DNA of 64,000 nt from Pseudomonas tructae. Lineage in GTDB: Bacteria; Pseudomonadota; Gammaproteobacteria; Pseudomonadales; Pseudomonadaceae. Shown here piece after piece: positions 30,401 to 40,020 of this stretch. The position numbers were made by a program, and so were the translations under genes. Each line of letters starts with the position of its first letter. The first letter of the stretch is position 1. The notes under the pieces are model-generated. The model had not been told where the DNA came from. It did no database searches and was given only the letters and a program-made list of their open reading frames with translations. The DNA lies in contig NZ_CP035952.1 in assembly GCF_004214895.1 (NCBI RefSeq), forward strand, positions 62,001-126,000, given 5' to 3'.

Positions 30401-33120
30401 GCGCGCCGGCGCTGCACGCCGAGGGCATCTGCCACCGCTACGGCGGGTTGAATGCCCTGCAGGACATCGCCTTCAGCCTACCGGCTGGAACACGCTGCGG
30501 CTTGATCGGCCCGGACGGTGCTGGCAAATCGAGCCTGCTCGGCCTCATAGCCGGGGTGAAAAAGCTGCAAAGCGGTGAGCTGCAAGTGCTCGGCGGCTCG
30601 ATCCGCCAGCGCCGCCATCGCAACAGCCTGTACCCGCGCATCGCCTTCATGCCCCAAGGGCTGGGCAATAACCTCTACCCTGAGCTGTCGATCAGCGAGA
30701 ACATCCGCTTCTTCGCCACCCTGTTCGGCCTTGGCGCCAAGGAGTGCGAGCAGCGCATGCACAACCTGCTGCTGGCCACCGACCTGCTGCGCTTTGCCGA
30801 GCGCCCGGCAGGCAAATTGTCGGGCGGCATGAAGCAGAAGCTCGGGCTTTGCTGCGCATTGATTCACGAACCGGACCTGCTGATCCTCGATGAACCCACC
30901 ACCGGTGTCGACCCGCTGTCGCGCCGGCGCTTCTGGGAGCTGATCGAGCAGGTGCGCCAGGAGCGCCCGCAACTGACCCTGCTGGTCGCCACGGCCTACA
31001 TGGAAGAGGCCGAACAGTTCGAACACTGCCTGATGCTCGACCGTGGCCGGCTGATTGCCGCAGGCTTGAGTCGATCACTTGCCGACGCCACCGCAAGCGG
31101 CAAGCTCGATGACGCCTTCACCCACTTTCAAGGCGATAGCCAGCACAGCCAGCAGCCCTTGCTGATCCCGCCGCGTGATAACGCCAATGCCGAAATAGCC
31201 ATCGAAGCTCACGAGCTGACCCTGCGCTTCGGCGACTTCACCGCCGTGAACAAGGTCAGCTTTGCCATCGGCCGGGGCGAGATCTTCGGCTTTCTCGGCT
31301 CCAACGGCTGTGGCAAGACCACCACCATGAAGGTGCTCACCGGCCTGATGCCGGCCAGCGAAGGCAGCGCCACCCTGCTCGGCCGCCCGGTGAACGCCAA
31401 GGACCTGGCCACGCGCAAGCGGGTCGGCTTCATGTCCCAGAGCTTCTCGTTGTATGGCGAACTGAGCGTGCGGCAGAACCTGGACCTGCATGCACGGCTG
31501 TTCGATCTGCCCAAGGCCGAAAGCGGCCCGCGAATTACCGAGCTGATCGAGCGCTTCGATCTTGGCGCCATCGCCGACCAGCAATCCGGCGCCCTGCCCC
31601 TGGGTCTGCGTCAGCGCCTGTCACTGGCGGTGGCGGTACTGCATCGCCCGGAAGTGCTGATCCTCGACGAACCAACCTCAGGCGTCGACCCTGCCGCTCG
31701 CGATGACTTCTGGCGTTTGCTGATCGAGTTGTCGCGGGACCAGGGGGTAACCATCTTCCTCTCCACCCACTTCATGAACGAAGCCCTGCGCTGCGACCGG
31801 ATCTCGCTGATGCATGCTGGCAAGGTCCTGGCCTGCGATACCCCGGCAGCGCTGCAACAGCAATTTGGCGGCGCCACCCTGGAAGACGCCTTCGTCACCT
31901 GCCTGGAACAGGCCCAGGGCGCCAGCGAAGCGCCCGCAGCCAGCACCGAGTTGCAGACCCCAGCCAGTACTGCGCCCCTGCACCTGCGCCAAGGTTTCAG
32001 CGTGAAGCGCCTGTTCGCCGTTGCCACCCGCGAAGGCAAGGAACTGCTGCGCGACAAGGTGCGCCTGGCTTTTGCCCTGCTCGGCGCGCTGTTCATGATG
32101 GTGATCTTCGGCTACGGCATCTCCCTGGATGTGGAGAACCTTGCCTTCGCTGTCTACGACCAGGACCAGAGCCCGCAAAGCCGGGCTTACCTGGAGGCGT
32201 TCCGTGGCTCGCGTTATTTTGCCGAACAGACGCCGATCCGCGACGCCGCCCAACTGCACAAGCGCCTGCAGCGATCGGAAATCAAACTGGCTCTGGAGAT
32301 CCCACCCGGCTTTGGCCGCGACCTGTACGCCGGGCGCCAACCGGTGGTGGCCGCCTGGCTCGACGGCGGCATGCCGTTCCGTGCCGAAACCAGCCGCAAC
32401 TATGTCGAGGCCGTGCACCAAGCCAACCTTGAGCAACTGGCAGCGTTGAGCAGCAAGGCCCAGCCTGGGCAAAGCCCGGTGCGCCTGGAGACCCGCTTTC
32501 GCTACAACCAGGACGTGGTCAGCGTGAACGCCATCGGCCCCGGAGTGATGGCGCTGATCCTCGCCTTCATCCCGGCCATGCTCACCGCATTGGGCATCGT
32601 GCGTGAGAAGGAACTGGGCTCGATCACCAACTTCTATGCCACACCGCTGACCCGCCTGGAATTCCTGCTCGGCAAGCAGGCGCCCTACCTGGCGGTAAGC
32701 CTGATCAACCTGGTGCTGCTGGTGGCGATGAACCGCTGGCTGTTTGGCGTGCCGTTCAAGGGCAGCGCCCTGGCCCTGGCCTGCGGCGGCCTGTTGTACC
32801 TGTTGGCGACCACCAGCCTGGGCCTGTTGATCTCGGCCTTTACCCGCACTCAGATCGCCGCGATCCTCGGCACCATGATCATCACCAGCCTGCCGACCAT
32901 CCAGTTCTCCGGGCTGATCGTACCGCGCTCCTCACTCGATGGCGCTGCGGCATTGATGGGCCAGTTGTTCCCGGCCGGCTACTTTCTCGACATCGCCGTC
33001 GGCACCTTTACCAAGGCCCTGGACTTGCGTGAGCTGTGGCCGCAGTGCCTGGCACTGCTGGGCTTCTTTGTCGGCTTCACCGGCCTGAGCCTGGCCATGC
33101 TGAAAAAGCAGGAGGTCTGA
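30397..33120 (+). CDS. rbbA: Fused ABC ATPase-permease, RbbA type
   Basis: 907 residues. Two ABC domains precede a membrane domain. First: Walker A GPDGAGKSS (about 37), signature KLSGGMKQK, Walker B LLILDEPTTGVDP. Second: Walker A GSNGCGKTT (about 300), a degenerate signature ALPLGLRQR in place of LSGGQ, Walker B LILDEPTSGVDP. The C-terminal half (about 535-907) is an ABC-2 permease with a large external loop and about six helices. E. coli RbbA was described as a ribosome-associated ATPase, but the layout with an adaptor and a second permease says exporter. Coupled to yhiI (ATGA overlap) and yhhJ (TGATG). Confidence 0.88.
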   Translation: MSAPALHAEGICHRYGGLNALQDIAFSLPAGTRCGLIGPDGAGKSSLLGLIAGVKKLQSGELQVLGGSIRQRRHRNSLYPRIAFMPQGLGNNLYPELSISENIRFFATLFGLGAKECEQRMHNLLLATDLLRFAERPAGKLSGGMKQKLGLCCALIHEPDLLILDEPTTGVDPLSRRRFWELIEQVRQERPQLTLLVATAYMEEAEQFEHCLMLDRGRLIAAGLSRSLADATASGKLDDAFTHFQGDSQHSQQPLLIPPRDNANAEIAIEAHELTLRFGDFTAVNKVSFAIGRGEIFGFLGSNGCGKTTTMKVLTGLMPASEGSATLLGRPVNAKDLATRKRVGFMSQSFSLYGELSVRQNLDLHARLFDLPKAESGPRITELIERFDLGAIADQQSGALPLGLRQRLSLAVAVLHRPEVLILDEPTSGVDPAARDDFWRLLIELSRDQGVTIFLSTHFMNEALRCDRISLMHAGKVLACDTPAALQQQFGGATLEDAFVTCLEQAQGASEAPAASTELQTPASTAPLHLRQGFSVKRLFAVATREGKELLRDKVRLAFALLGALFMMVIFGYGISLDVENLAFAVYDQDQSPQSRAYLEAFRGSRYFAEQTPIRDAAQLHKRLQRSEIKLALEIPPGFGRDLYAGRQPVVAAWLDGGMPFRAETSRNYVEAVHQANLEQLAALSSKAQPGQSPVRLETRFRYNQDVVSVNAIGPGVMALILAFIPAMLTALGIVREKELGSITNFYATPLTRLEFLLGKQAPYLAVSLINLVLLVAMNRWLFGVPFKGSALALACGGLLYLLATTSLGLLISAFTRTQIAAILGTMIITSLPTIQFSGLIVPRSSLDGAAALMGQLFPAGYFLDIAVGTFTKALDLRELWPQCLALLGFFVGFTGLSLAMLKKQEV

Positions 33121-34235
33121 TGCATCGCCTGGCCCATACCCTGCGCCTGGGGCTCAAAGAGTTGACCAGCCTGCGCCACGACAGCGTGCTGCTGTTGTTC
33201 CTGCTGTATGCCTTCAGCGTGGCAATCTATATGCCGGCCGCAGGCTCCGTGATAGGCGTACACAACGCCAGCGTCGCAGTGGTCGACGAAGACCACAGCC
33301 TGGTTTCGCGCAAGCTTGCCGAAGCCTTGCAGCCGCCGGAGTTCCAGCGCGCTGTGCCGCTGGCCTACGACCAGCTCGACCAGTCCATGGACAGCGGCCG
33401 CTACACCTTCGTAATCAATGTGCCGGTGAACTTCCAGACCGACCTGCTCGCCGGACGCTCGCCAGAGCTGCAAGTCAACGTCGACGCCACCGCCATGAGC
33501 CAGGCGTTCATGGGCGCCGGTTACATTGGCCGGATCGTCGAGCACGAACTGCGTGATTACGCCAACCAGGGCTCGGCCAGTAGCGGGCCGGCCCTGCTCA
33601 GCGCCCGCGCACTGTTCAACCCCAACCTTGAGGGCGGCTGGTTCCTGGCGGTGATCCAGATCGTCAATAACATCACCATCCTGGCTATCGTGCTGACTGG
33701 CACGGCGCTGCTGCGCGAGCGTGAACACGGCACCCTCGACCACCTGTTGGTACTGCCGCTCACCGCCCTGGAGATCATGCTGGCAAAAATCGGCAGCAAT
33801 GCCCTGGTCGTGGTGCTGTGCACCTGGGTGTCGTTGGAAGTGATTGTCAAAGGGGCGCTAGGAGTGCCTCTGGCAGGATCGCTGGGATTGTTTCTGGCGG
33901 TGACGGCGCTGTACCTGTTCGCCAGTACCGCGCTGGGGATCTTCCTCGCCACCTTGGCACGCTCGACCCCGCAATTCGGTCTGCTGGCAATTCCGGTGAT
34001 CATCCCGATGCTGTTGCTCTCGGGCGGCAGCACACCGCTGGACAGCATGCCGCAGTGGCTGCAATGGGTCATGCAGGGCTCGCCCTCAACCCACTTCGTC
34101 AGCCTTAGTGCGGCAATTTTGTTTCGCGACGCCGGGCTGGAAGTGGTGTGGCCCGACCTTGCGGCGCTCGCCGCCATTGGCCTGGCCTTTTTCGCCATTG
34201 CCCTGGCACGCTTTCGCCGCAGCCTGACGTCCTGA
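33120..34235 (+). CDS. yhhJ: ABC-2 type permease, YhhJ type
   Basis: 371-residue partner permease: one N-terminal helix (about 18-40), a long periplasmic domain (about 45-175), then five or six helices, with GTALLREREHGTLDHLLVLPL in the cytoplasmic coupling region and ARSTPQFGLLAIPVIIPMLLLSGG. The start overlaps the rbbA stop by one base. Together with the permease half of RbbA it forms the membrane channel. The transported substrate is unknown. It converges with the FliL-domain gene, with no spare bases between stop codons. Confidence 0.86.
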   Translation: MHRLAHTLRLGLKELTSLRHDSVLLLFLLYAFSVAIYMPAAGSVIGVHNASVAVVDEDHSLVSRKLAEALQPPEFQRAVPLAYDQLDQSMDSGRYTFVINVPVNFQTDLLAGRSPELQVNVDATAMSQAFMGAGYIGRIVEHELRDYANQGSASSGPALLSARALFNPNLEGGWFLAVIQIVNNITILAIVLTGTALLREREHGTLDHLLVLPLTALEIMLAKIGSNALVVVLCTWVSLEVIVKGALGVPLAGSLGLFLAVTALYLFASTALGIFLATLARSTPQFGLLAIPVIIPMLLLSGGSTPLDSMPQWLQWVMQGSPSTHFVSLSAAILFRDAGLEVVWPDLAALAAIGLAFFAIALARFRRSLTS

Positions 34236-34640
34236 TTACTGGACGATCAGGTTGTTGAACAGCAGGTCGTCAACGGTCGGCTTGCCTTCTTCGTTTTCGA
34301 GCACTTGCTGAACTTGCTTGAGAGCTTCCTGACGCAGCTTTTCCTTGGCCTCGACGTTGCTCATGGCTTCCAGGTTCTGCTGGGTGAACAGCGCCACCAG
34401 CTGGTTACGGATCAGCGGCTCGTGATGCTTGACCACTGCCGCGGCAGCGTCGCTATTGACCCGCAGGGCCACATCGGCCTTGTACACGCGCAGTTTCGGG
34501 CTGCCATCGAGGGCATAGTTACCCACAAACGGCGGGCTCAGGGAGATGTAGGAGACTTTCGGCTCCCCTTCCTTGGCTTCCTCGGCCATGGCCACCATCG
34601 GCAGCATCAGCGCCAGTACCATCAAGATCCACGCTTTCAC
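34236..34640 (-). CDS. FliL-domain exported protein
   Basis: 134 residues: a signal peptide or membrane helix (KAWILMVLALMLPMVAMA) and a domain of the FliL type (VSYISLSPPFVGNYALDG, LRVYKADVALRVNSD, VVKHHEPLIRNQLVALFTQQ). The start is a GTG with GAGGAG seven bases upstream; the ATG five codons earlier would overlap that site. No flagellar genes are nearby, and the helix is not followed by a typical FliL linker, so this is a stand-alone paralogue with unknown role. Confidence 0.82.
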   Translation of the reverse strand: MKAWILMVLALMLPMVAMAEEAKEGEPKVSYISLSPPFVGNYALDGSPKLRVYKADVALRVNSDAAAAVVKHHEPLIRNQLVALFTQQNLEAMSNVEAKEKLRQEALKQVQQVLENEEGKPTVDDLLFNNLIVQ

Positions 34641-34796
34641 GAATTCGCTCCTCATACAGTTGGCGCCAGCATACCCAGCGCGCCGGTCAAACCCAAGCCC
34701 GGGCTTATGCCGGCCTATCAGGGCGGGCCATGCTCGTTGACCCGGCACCTCGCCCACCTACACTTATCGGCCACTACGCGCAAAGGAATAGTCCCG

Positions 34797-35774
34797 ATGA
34801 AAGCTGTGTTGTGCAAAGCCCTTGGTCCGGCGCAAAACCTGGTGGTGGAGGACGTCGCCAGCCCCGTGCCGAAGAAGAACGAGATTCTGCTCGATGTGCA
34901 GGCCGCCGGGGTCAATTTTCCCGACACCCTGATCATCGAGGGCAAGTACCAGTTCCAGCCGCCGCTGCCGTTCTCACCCGGTGGCGAAGCCGCCGGTGTG
35001 GTCAGCGCCGTGGGTGAAAAGGCTGGCAACCTGAAAGTTGGCGACCGGGTCATGGCCCTGACTGGCTGGGGCAGCTTTGCCGAGCAGGTGGCAGTACCGG
35101 CCTATAACGTGCTGCCGATTCCGGCGCAGATGGACTTCACCACGGCTGCCGCCTTCGGCATGACCTACGGCACCTCGATGCACGCCCTCAATCAGCGCGG
35201 CCAGCTCAAGGCCGGAGAAACACTGCTGGTGCTGGGCGCTTCCGGTGGGGTTGGCCTGGCAGCGGTGGAAATCGGCAAAGCCATGGGCGCGCGGGTGATT
35301 GCCGCAGCCAGCAGCGCCGAGAAACTTGCCGTGGCCAAGGCGGCGGGTGCCGATGAGCTTATCAACTACAGCCAAGCCAGCCTCAAGGACGAGATCAAGC
35401 GCCTGACCGGCGGTAATGGCGCCGATGTGATCTACGACCCGGTCGGCGGCGATCTGTTTGACCAGGCGGTGCGCGGTATCGCCTGGAACGGCCGTTTGCT
35501 GGTGGTCGGTTTTGCCAGCGGGCGCATTCCCGAGCTGCCGGTCAACCTGGCGCTGCTCAAGGGCGCGGCGGTGCTCGGGGTGTTCTGGGGAGCGTTTGCC
35601 CAGCGTCAGCCGGCGGACAATGCGGCGAACTTCCAGCAGTTGTTTGCCTGGTTTGCCGAGGGCAAGCTCAAGCCGCTGGTATCGCAGACCTTCGGGCTGG
35701 CTGAAGCGGGTGCAGCCATCGAGCTGCTTGGCCAGCGCAAGGCAGTGGGCAAACTGGTGGTTACCACCGCCTGA
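34797..35774 (+). CDS. NADPH:quinone oxidoreductase, zinc-independent MDR family
   Basis: 325 residues, quinone oxidoreductase (QOR) type. N-terminal GroES-like domain (ILLDVQAAGVNFPDTLIIEGKYQ, FSPGGEAAGVV) and a Rossmann domain with the NADPH loop LGASGGVGLAAVEIGKAMG (about 141-159). The zinc ligands of alcohol dehydrogenases are missing. AAAGGA lies upstream of the ATG. It is divergent from the FliL-domain gene and converges with the TonB-domain gene. Possible activity on quinones or enoyl compounds; substrate not readable. Confidence 0.87.
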   Translation: MKAVLCKALGPAQNLVVEDVASPVPKKNEILLDVQAAGVNFPDTLIIEGKYQFQPPLPFSPGGEAAGVVSAVGEKAGNLKVGDRVMALTGWGSFAEQVAVPAYNVLPIPAQMDFTTAAAFGMTYGTSMHALNQRGQLKAGETLLVLGASGGVGLAAVEIGKAMGARVIAAASSAEKLAVAKAAGADELINYSQASLKDEIKRLTGGNGADVIYDPVGGDLFDQAVRGIAWNGRLLVVGFASGRIPELPVNLALLKGAAVLGVFWGAFAQRQPADNAANFQQLFAWFAEGKLKPLVSQTFGLAEAGAAIELLGQRKAVGKLVVTTA

Positions 35775-35800
35775 GCCGAACAGGCACTTGCCCAGGGGCC

Positions 35801-36442
35801 TCAAAGCGCCTGGGCAAGCTTCTCGCGCAGTGGCGAAGGCCAGACATCGACAAAGTCCAGGCCAGGATAGGTTCGACAGCGCTCGACGATCCCCGGCAGT
35901 GCTTGCTCGAAAGCCTGCGAGGCAACCCGCGACTTTTTGAAACTGGTGGCACCGCCTTCGGTAGCCTGGGCGATCATACGAATCGACACCCGGGTGGTTT
36001 GCATGTCGTTGAGTGAGCGGGTGGGCGCATCCTTGCGGTACAACGCCACCTCGTCATTGAACTGCCTGCAGGTCATCACGATCAGGCCGGCACGCTCGAA
36101 GATCTCCATCCACTGCCTTTTGTCGTTGAGACGAAAGACCAGGTCATTCTCCACATCGACCATCGGCGGGTTTTCGGTCGATACCGTCCACGGTTTGAAA
36201 CGCCAATGGCGCACGGCCTCCAGCGCAGCCGCGGTAAATGCCGGGTCACTGCTTTGAAGGGCTTGCACATCGCTGACCACCCCATCAAAGCGAACCTTGA
36301 AGCCCACCCTGACCGAACCGGTAATGGCCGACTTGCGTAACTCGGCCGGATACACCGGGATGGTTTTTTCGACAAACTCCAGTTTGATATCAGCCTGGGC
36401 CACCCCGGCTGCCAACAGCAACGACGCTGCGAACCACTTCAT
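35801..36442 (-). CDS. Exported protein with TonB C-terminal-like domain
   Basis: 213 residues. A short signal peptide (MKWFAASLLLAAGVAQA) is followed at once by a TonB C-terminal fold (residues about 28-88: IPVYPAELRKSAITGSVRVGF, VRHWRFKPW), then about 120 residues of unknown type with three Cys (CRQFND, VERCRTY). It lacks the membrane anchor and proline-rich spacer of true TonB, and no ExbB/ExbD is near, so it is unlikely to energise receptors. An unknown periplasmic protein. Confidence 0.7.
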   Translation of the reverse strand: MKWFAASLLLAAGVAQADIKLEFVEKTIPVYPAELRKSAITGSVRVGFKVRFDGVVSDVQALQSSDPAFTAAALEAVRHWRFKPWTVSTENPPMVDVENDLVFRLNDKRQWMEIFERAGLIVMTCRQFNDEVALYRKDAPTRSLNDMQTTRVSIRMIAQATEGGATSFKKSRVASQAFEQALPGIVERCRTYPGLDFVDVWPSPLREKLAQAL

Positions 36443-36521
36443 CCTTGATCCTGCCTGTCCATTGAACCTCAGACCGCGATACTAGCGCCTCAACGCTTTC
36501 CAGACAAAGTAACGATTCTCA

Positions 36522-37187
36522 TTATTGAGACAGAATGTTGGCCTGCAACTGCACGTGACAGCGCCTGAAGCGAGCTTCCAGGTTGCGATCGGGCATGGCA
36601 TGGCTACGCAAGGCGTGCAGAGTCTGCTCGACATAGTCGCGGGTGCTGCCGTACCTGCCCTTGGCATTGGCGAAGATCTGGCTGAGCAAGGTATCGGGCA
36701 GGTTGCCGGCATAACAGGGCAAATGCCGTTCAAGGACGAAACCCAGGGCCTGGATTTTGCTGCCATCTTCCAGGCGACAATTGAGCCAGTGCGGACGGTA
36801 CGCAGGGTAAGGCATCTCCCGCTGCCACAAGGCCAGCAGCGACTCTTGCAGGCAGTCCTCTGGCAGCCGGTAGGCAAAACCACTGCATGAACCGCCACGG
36901 TCCAGGCCGAAGACCAGACCCGGGCATTCCGGCGTGCCGCGGTGCTCGTGGGACCACAAGTACAAGCCGCGATGATAACCATGCACCCGCGCCCGACGCC
37001 GTTCAACGGCGTTGCACTCCGGACGCCAGATCAACGAGCCGTAGGCAAACAACCATACCGGGCCACCCTGATGCCGCGACATGGTGTGCTGGACGGAATG
37101 AACAAGTTGCTCGCGAGTTAATTGTTCGCCGAAATCAAGCAACGGCGGATAGGCCACATTCAAAGATACCGTTTCGCTCGCCGACAT
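36522..37187 (-). CDS. chaC: ChaC-like gamma-glutamylcyclotransferase
   Basis: 221 residues, glutathione-specific gamma-glutamylcyclotransferase type, splitting glutathione to 5-oxoproline and Cys-Gly. The diagnostic substrate loop is WLFAYGSLIWRPE (about 45-57), and LERHLPCYAGNLPDTLL holds the catalytic-region segment. E. coli ChaC is 231 residues. The ATG at MSASETVSLNV is preferred over one 19 codons earlier. In some Pseudomonas it has been called a cation-transport regulator, an old name from E. coli. Confidence 0.85.
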   Translation of the reverse strand: MSASETVSLNVAYPPLLDFGEQLTREQLVHSVQHTMSRHQGGPVWLFAYGSLIWRPECNAVERRRARVHGYHRGLYLWSHEHRGTPECPGLVFGLDRGGSCSGFAYRLPEDCLQESLLALWQREMPYPAYRPHWLNCRLEDGSKIQALGFVLERHLPCYAGNLPDTLLSQIFANAKGRYGSTRDYVEQTLHALRSHAMPDRNLEARFRRCHVQLQANILSQ

Positions 37188-37430
37188 AGCTGCCGCCACA
37201 CTTCCCCGTGAATTACCAAAGCGTTGCACTATAAGGCAAGGCACTGTGCACAGAGTTACCGTACGGCAGATAAGCGCCGGAATACAAGCCCCCAGGCGCC
37301 CTGAACCGATAACAACGGTCGTGCCGAAGCCATATCAGGTGCACTGTTTCAAGTGTAGTGAAAGTTATTTTCAATGCCGGCAAGAATCAGCCGCTTATAA
37401 CCGCGACCTGCACTGTCTTTTATGTAAACC

Positions 37431-37451
37431 GGCACGCTGTTGCAGCGTGCC
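37431..37451 (-). terminator. Hairpin terminator after the Fe-S/flavin reductase gene
   Basis: GGCACGCTG and CAGCGTGCC make a nine-base perfect stem with a three-base loop, 12 bases after the stop codon of the reductase gene. On the transcribed strand it is followed by GGTTTACAT, with only three T in a row, so termination may be partial. Confidence 0.5.
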
Positions 37452-37463
37452 TTATTCCGTCAT

Positions 37464-38432
37464 TCAATTGCGCGGGGCATAAGCGAATACATCGGCGCGC
37501 ATCTGATGCGCATCCATGCCGGCTTCGACCAGGGCATCGAGGGTGGCATAGATCATGTTTGGCGAACCGCTGCCATAAACATACACACCGGTCAGCTCGC
37601 TGATGTCTTCGCACACCGCCTCGTGCAGCATGCCGCAGCGCCCTTCCCAGCCACACAGGTCGCTGACCACCTTGTGCAGGAACAGGTTGGGCAGACGCTC
37701 CCATTCATCCCAGTGCTCGATCTGGTAGAAGTCTTCAGGCAACCGCACACCCCAGTACAGGTGCACCGGATGCTTGAAACCACTGGCACGGCAATGTTCG
37801 ATCAGGCTGTGCATCTGCGCCATGCCGGTACCGGCAGCGATCAGCACCAGCGGGCCGTCAGGCAGTTCGGCCAGGTGCGTGTCACCGAATGGCATTTCAA
37901 GCCACGCCATGCCGGTGCGCCGCAGTTGCGCAATCAGCTCCACGGCGCTGTTCTCACGGGCCAGTACATGCAGTTCCAGATCGCGGCCGCTGTGGGGTGC
38001 CGAGGCCAGCGAGAAAGCCGCCTTGTCACCACTGTCGCGCTCGATCATCAGGTACTGCCCGGCGTGGTAGCGTGGCGGCTTGCCAGCCGGCGCGCGCAGG
38101 CGCACACGCCAGACATCGCCGCCGACTTCGACACACTCACTGAGCTGACAAGCCAGCTTCCTTACCGGCAGCTCGCCCAGGGCCAGCACGCCATCCCACA
38201 ACAAGACACAGTCCTCCAGGGGTTCGGCGATACAAGTGAACAGTTCGCCGTGATCACGCTCCACGCCGTCCTGGCGCACCCGGCCTTCCACCAGCAGGGC
38301 GGCACAGACGTGGCAGTTACCATTACGGCAGCTCTGCGGGCAGTCATAGCCCAGGCGCCGCGCCGCATCGAGAATCCTTTCTCCGGGCCTGAGTGCCAAA
38401 ACGGCCCCGGACGGCTGCAAGGTTACCTGCAT
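37464..38432 (-). CDS. 2Fe-2S ferredoxin-flavin reductase fusion, next to ubiD
   Basis: 322 residues. The N-terminal plant-type 2Fe-2S domain has the four cysteines C35, C40, C43 and C67 (SCRNGNCHVC ... FTCIAEP). The C-terminal part is a ferredoxin-NADP reductase-like module with the FAD motif YLMIERDSGD...AFSLASAP and the NAD(P) motif LVLIAAGTGMAQMHSLI. This matches proteins called CDP-6-deoxy-delta-3,4-glucoseen reductase or Fre-like. It starts immediately after the ubiD stop, so they share an operon. It might feed electrons to a partner oxygenase or reduce FMN; the partner is not visible. Confidence 0.83.
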   Translation of the reverse strand: MQVTLQPSGAVLALRPGERILDAARRLGYDCPQSCRNGNCHVCAALLVEGRVRQDGVERDHGELFTCIAEPLEDCVLLWDGVLALGELPVRKLACQLSECVEVGGDVWRVRLRAPAGKPPRYHAGQYLMIERDSGDKAAFSLASAPHSGRDLELHVLARENSAVELIAQLRRTGMAWLEMPFGDTHLAELPDGPLVLIAAGTGMAQMHSLIEHCRASGFKHPVHLYWGVRLPEDFYQIEHWDEWERLPNLFLHKVVSDLCGWEGRCGMLHEAVCEDISELTGVYVYGSGSPNMIYATLDALVEAGMDAHQMRADVFAYAPRN

Positions 38433-39899
38433 TTAGTCTATTCCCAACTGATGCCATAGCTCATCGATCCGCCGGGTGACGGCCTCATCCTTGACGATGA
38501 CCCGCCCCCACTCGCGCGTGGTTTCACCCGGCCACTTGTGCGTTGCGTCCAGGCCCATCTTCGAACCCAGCCCCGACACCGGCGAGGCGAAGTCCAGGTA
38601 GTCGATCGGGGTATTGTCGATCATCACTGTATCGCGCTTGGGGTCCATGCGCGTGGTAATTGCCCAGATCACATCGTTCCAGTCCCGCGCATTGATATCG
38701 TCGTCGGTGACAATAACGAATTTGGTGTACATGAACTGTCGCAAAAACGACCAAACCCCCAGCATTACACGCTTGGCGTGGCCTGGGTACTGCTTTTTCA
38801 TGGTCACCACCGCCATGCGGTACGAGCAGCCTTCGGGCGGCAGGTAGAAGTCGGTGATCTCCGGGAACTGCTTCTGCAGGATCGGCACGAACACTTCGTT
38901 CAGCGCTACGCCGAGGATCGCCGGTTCATCCGGCGGCCGGCCGGTGTAGGTGCTGTGGTAGATCGGTTTGGTGCGGTGAGTGATGCGCTCGACCGTGAAC
39001 ACCGGGAAGCTGTCGACTTCGTTGTAGTAACCGGTGTGGTCGCCATAGGGCCCCTCAGGCGCCATCTCGCCTGGATGGATCACGCCTTCGAGGATGATCT
39101 CGGCGGTGGCCGGCACCTGCAGATCATTGCCGCGACACTTGACCAGCTCGGTGCGGTTGCCACGCAGCAGGCCGGCAAAAGCGTACTCGGAGAGGGTATC
39201 GGGCACCGGCGTCACGGCGCCGAGGATGGTCGCCGGGTCCGCACCCAGGGCCACGGCCACCGGGAACGGCTGCCCAGGGTGCTTCTCGCACCACTCGCGA
39301 TAGTCCAGGGCGCCGCCACGGTGGCTCAGCCAGCGCATGATGACCTTGTTGCGGCCGATCACCTGCTGACGGTAGATACCCAGGTTCTGGCGGTCCTTGT
39401 TCGGCCCACGGGTAACGGTCAGGCCCCAGGTGATCAGCGGTGCAACGTCGCCCGGCCAGCAGTGCTGTATCGGCAGCAGGCCGAGGTCGACATCATCGCC
39501 CTCGATGACCACTTCGTGACACGGCGCGTCCTTGACCACCTTCGGCGCCATGGAAATGACCTTCTTGAAGATCGGCAGCTTCGACCAGGCGTCCTTGAGG
39601 CCCTTGGGTGGCTCGGGCTCCTTGAGGAAAGCCAGCAGCTTGCCGATTTCACGCAGCTCTTCGGTGGACTCGGCGCCCATGCCCATGGCTACCCGCTCCG
39701 GCGTGCCGAACAGGTTGCCGAGCACCGGAATATCGAAGCCGGTCGGCTTTTCGAAAAGCAACGCCGGGCCTTTGGCGCGCAGCGTGCGGTCGCAGACTTC
39801 GGTCATTTCCAGGACTGGAGAGATCGGAACCTGGATGCGCTTGAGTTCGCCGCGCTGTTCCAGGCCGCGGATAAAATCGCGCAAATCGCGATACTGCAT
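38433..39899 (-). CDS. ubiD: 4-hydroxy-3-polyprenylbenzoate decarboxylase
   Basis: 488-residue UbiD, the prenylated-FMN-dependent decarboxylase of ubiquinone synthesis. Landmarks: [17 protein letters not shown] at the start, [24 protein letters not shown] with the catalytic-region Glu, [22 protein letters not shown] near 370. GAGG lies seven bases before the ATG. E. coli UbiD is 497 residues. UbiX is not in this window. A terminator of rho lies directly upstream, so ubiD has its own promoter or relies on readthrough. Confidence 0.95.
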   Translation of the reverse strand: MQYRDLRDFIRGLEQRGELKRIQVPISPVLEMTEVCDRTLRAKGPALLFEKPTGFDIPVLGNLFGTPERVAMGMGAESTEELREIGKLLAFLKEPEPPKGLKDAWSKLPIFKKVISMAPKVVKDAPCHEVVIEGDDVDLGLLPIQHCWPGDVAPLITWGLTVTRGPNKDRQNLGIYRQQVIGRNKVIMRWLSHRGGALDYREWCEKHPGQPFPVAVALGADPATILGAVTPVPDTLSEYAFAGLLRGNRTELVKCRGNDLQVPATAEIILEGVIHPGEMAPEGPYGDHTGYYNEVDSFPVFTVERITHRTKPIYHSTYTGRPPDEPAILGVALNEVFVPILQKQFPEITDFYLPPEGCSYRMAVVTMKKQYPGHAKRVMLGVWSFLRQFMYTKFVIVTDDDINARDWNDVIWAITTRMDPKRDTVMIDNTPIDYLDFASPVSGLGSKMGLDATHKWPGETTREWGRVIVKDEAVTRRIDELWHQLGID

Positions 39900-39980
39900 G
39901 CAAAAGCCTCGTCTTGGCCGTATCGGTCGGGGTGCAAAGTGTACGCTGAACCCGGCCAGAATAGCCAAAGTGCAGACAGC

Positions 39981-40004
39981 AAAAAGCCGGGTTTCCCCGG
40001 CTTT
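39981..40004 (-). terminator. Rho-independent terminator of the rho gene
   Basis: A nine-base stem (AAAGCCGGG / CCCGGCTTT) with a GAAA loop, followed on the transcribed strand by TTTTTGCT. It lies 17 bases after the rho stop codon. A classic intrinsic terminator. Confidence 0.85.
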
Positions 40005-40020
40005 CGCATACCGCGTCGAA

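Noticed and set aside
29435..34235. Toxin type I secretion locus (HlyD plus ABC protein)
   Set aside because: The ATPase is of the double-ABC RbbA type with ABC-2 permeases, not an HlyB-type exporter, and no RTX substrate is adjacent.
37246..37482. 78-codon rightward open frame with Cys pairs
   Set aside because: No ribosome-binding site, composition unlike neighbours, and it runs through the terminator hairpin and into the end of the reductase gene.
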